From: Dipylidium caninum
Lineage: Eukaryota > Platyhelminthes > Cestoda > Cyclophyllidea > Dipylidiidae
NCBI GenBank assembly: GCA_017562135.1
Contig: QEYB01000981.1
Span: forward strand, 434,001-498,000
DNA: 64,000 nt
Direction: 5' to 3'
Below, piece by piece: positions 62,405 to 64,000 of the stretch; position 1 is the first letter of the stretch; every line of letters begins with the position of its first letter. The translations under genes and the position numbers were made by a program. Below the pieces are notes generated by a model. It was not told the DNA's origin, searched no databases, and saw nothing but the letters and a program-made list of their open reading frames with translations.

Positions 62405-62456
62405 AGAGGAGGAGGAGGACGGAGGGGGAGGAGGAGGAGGAGGAGGAGGAGGAGGA
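62405..62456 (+). repeat. GGA microsatellite
   Basis: About 50 bp of GGA units with one G5 run. It causes a polyproline/serine-rich frame on the opposite strand (62021-62542), which is therefore not evidence of a gene. Confidence 0.85.
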
Positions 62457-62835
62457 TCTCTTTTATCGACAAAGTCGATTGACTTCGGACACTTCCTCAG
62501 CGCAGATGACACGCTGCTGCCTTCTTCAACTCTCCCTGACAAACTCGGCCGACTATTAAATCAGTCACTCACCTAAGTTTGCCATCCACCGGCTAAGGCT
62601 GGATAGTTTTGTTTCAGCAGTAGTGCTAATTACCCCCGATAAGCTTTTCTTCCATGCGAAGGACATTGCCAGTAAAATCAACCCAGAGAGGAGCCGGGAG
62701 GAGGAATAAAAAGTGGAAAGGACAGTTAGGTAGTACGCATCGAGATGGCTCCCCGGGACTATTCAACTCAAAACAAATCACTATAATAGTAATAATATTA
62801 ATAATAACGTTGATAGTGATAATCACGTAGTAAAT

Positions 62836-63072
62836 TAATGTGCAGACAGGGGCTCGACACCGTCACGCGATAAGACGGGAATATACCTTTTGTTTTTCTC
62901 TGCGTGAATTGTGTGTGGCAGGTGCCTAACCGGTACCAGCATGAGGTCCTGCTAATTAATTTTTCATGACCCCATGGTAACAGATGATATGGGAACACTC
63001 GCGCACAGGAGCTCCGCGGCGGGGCCTCTGCCTTCCGCACGCCCGCCTCCTGCGCATTGAGCTACCGTGGAC
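62836..63072 (-). repeat. Candidate tRNA-derived (SINE-like) segment
   Basis: On the minus strand the segment starts CCACGGTAGCTCAATGCGCAGG, close to a tRNA A box (TAGCTCARTGG), and about 200 nt later has GGTGTCGAGCCCC, close to a B box (GGTTCGANTCC). The spacing is too long for a tRNA gene. It may be a SINE or a chance match; no second copy was found in the window. Confidence 0.25.
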
Positions 63073-63597
63073 GGGTTTATTGTTGCGATCGCCCACGCTG
63101 AAACGGCTTGGCTACAAATGACCGGTCAATCGTGCAACCTCACACAAAATGCTTCCACAATCGCATCGGAAGTCCATGCTGAGGAGTAGTTGAGAGTTAT
63201 CAGCTCCTTATAGCTCTAAATTTAGTGACGTGGTATTAATGAAAACATTACCTATGGCCTGCGCGCTAAAAATGATACGCAGATGTGGTGCGAAATTTGT
63301 GCAACTTATAGCTAAATGACATTTTAACAAAATTTCCACCCCACATCCACTTGTTATCCATGTCAAAATGCCTATTAATAGTGAAAAAAAGGAATATGAT
63401 TACAGTTGAACTTAGGCAACCTTATATTTTTATTCCGGTAGGGCACCGAACCTACCGTCCAACTCCAATTGGTTAAACCCGCTTACGGAGCATCAACGTC
63501 TTTGTTTATTATTGGTCAGCATACTCGCCCGCCTAGCCAATCACATGACTACTGCGAATGCGCACGCGCAGGCTCGGTCGAATAGGGAAGTGAATTG

Positions 63598-63616
63598 CCT
63601 ATATATATATATAAAT
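63598..63616 (+). promoter_or_regulatory. TATA-rich core promoter of the Achaete-scute-like gene
   Basis: A TA repeat ending in TATAAA about 106 nt before the ATG. Upstream within 150 bp are two CCAAT motifs (one inverted, at 63511 and 63535) and a CACATG E-box at 63542, where bHLH factors could bind, possibly including its own product. Confidence 0.5.
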
Positions 63617-63721
63617 TGCAACAACATAATGTGCCTCTTTACAGGAAAGCACTCGCAAACCCAACCCCAAGCAACTTGACTTCTGTGCCCACTGCCCCAC
63701 TGCTGCTGAACTTCCGCGACT

Positions 63722-64000
63722 ATGCCGTTATGCCCTTGGCAACCGACGTCTTTTTCAACACCTACGTCCGCATCTTCTTGCCCTTCTTCTTCTTCTCTCC
63801 ATTCAAATGTTTCAAGGTGCTTAAGGCACGAAGACGGTAAGGAGAACAGGCCAACAACAATACGGGGTAAATCGGTCGACTCGTCGAAAAAACCTAAGAA
63901 GACTCATAAGACACCAAATATGCTCTCACGGAGGAACGAGCGCGAACGTAATAGGGTTCACCTACTCAACCTGGGTTTTGATCGGCTCCGAGCTGTTGTA
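63722..64000 (+). CDS. ASCL: Achaete-scute (ASCL) family bHLH transcription factor, 5' part
   Basis: Open from ATG at 63722 to the window end (93 codons), with an in-frame TGA at 63707 that fixes this as the first start. The first 60 residues are Ser/Thr/Pro-rich, then a Lys-rich linker, then from about residue 69 the basic region and helix 1: RRNERERNRVHLLNLGFDRLR. The NERERNRV basic region and NxGF helix 1 are characteristic of Achaete-scute proteins rather than Atonal, Twist or Hand types. The loop and helix 2 lie outside the window. These factors dimerise with E proteins on E-boxes and drive neural fate. An overlapping frame (63595-63840) is a shadow. Confidence 0.85.
   Translation, partial: MPLCPWQPTSFSTPTSASSCPSSSSLHSNVSRCLRHEDGKENRPTTIRGKSVDSSKKPKKTHKTPNMLSRRNERERNRVHLLNLGFDRLRAVV

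Larger units (their letters stand above)
61195..63597. other. Gene-free stretch upstream of the bHLH gene
   Basis: No supported protein gene. Contents: a CA/TG-rich zone (61402-61435 and 61470-61510), a GGA tract (62405-62456), and a candidate tRNA-derived segment (62836-63072). The last 150 bp carry CCAAT-type motifs and belong to the promoter of the downstream gene. Confidence 0.4.

Noticed and set aside
1..64000. CRISPR arrays, bacterial operons, prophage
   Set aside because: No regular spaced direct repeats; split genes and GT-AG introns show a eukaryotic genome.

Overview
This is a eukaryotic, animal window. Coding sequence is broken into short exons with GT-AG introns, many of them only 26-60 nt. 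Eight conserved animal protein genes can be assembled exon by exon with intact phase, plus a neuropeptide gene and the start of a bHLH gene. The mini-introns, a neuropeptide F precursor ending in GRPRF-amide, the ease with which 5' exons can be read as spliced-leader acceptors, and mariner relics point to a flatworm (Platyhelminthes), most likely a parasitic one such as a tapeworm. The exact lineage is inference.

Layout. 1-3464: no gene seen. 3465-8026 (-): ZNRF1/2-type RING E3 ubiquitin ligase, 4 exons. 9006-10105: one copy of a 1.1 kb dispersed element. 10829-21336 (-): kinesin-3 motor of the KIF28/KLP-6 type, with a 1.3 kb mariner relic in one intron (13962-15288). 22285-24938 (-): ECSIT, and directly upstream 25088-25756 (-): CISD3. 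The two encode mitochondrial proteins, lie 149 nt apart and look like a trans-spliced pair. 26417-27517: second copy of the 1.1 kb element in opposite orientation. 27819-29818 (-): CDK9, with a one-base frameshift in exon 1. 32664-34620 (+): neuropeptide F precursor. 35894-36337 (+): unrecognised GC3-rich ORF. 41287-48857 (-): PAXBP1/GCFC, 16 exons. 49964-51889 (+): single-exon SF3A1 without the C-terminal ubiquitin-like domain. 52340-55767 (-): USP39, 8 exons. 55768-63597: mostly gene-free, low-complexity GGA/CT/CA tracts and a second mariner relic (59944-61194). 63722-64000 (+): start of an Achaete-scute bHLH gene, cut by the window edge.

How the genes relate. PAXBP1, SF3A1 and USP39 sit side by side and all act on splicing or transcription (spliceosome recycling or GCFC role, U2 snRNP, tri-snRNP); CDK9 (P-TEFb) is nearby. 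ECSIT (complex I assembly) and CISD3 (matrix 2Fe-2S protein) are a plausible co-transcribed mitochondrial pair. The neuropeptide, the kinesin and the bHLH gene are neuronal in related animals. No previously unknown multi-gene system was found. The most notable signals are the ECSIT start without a genomic AUG, the neuropeptide F gene, the missing SF3A1 domain and the inverted pair of unclassified elements.
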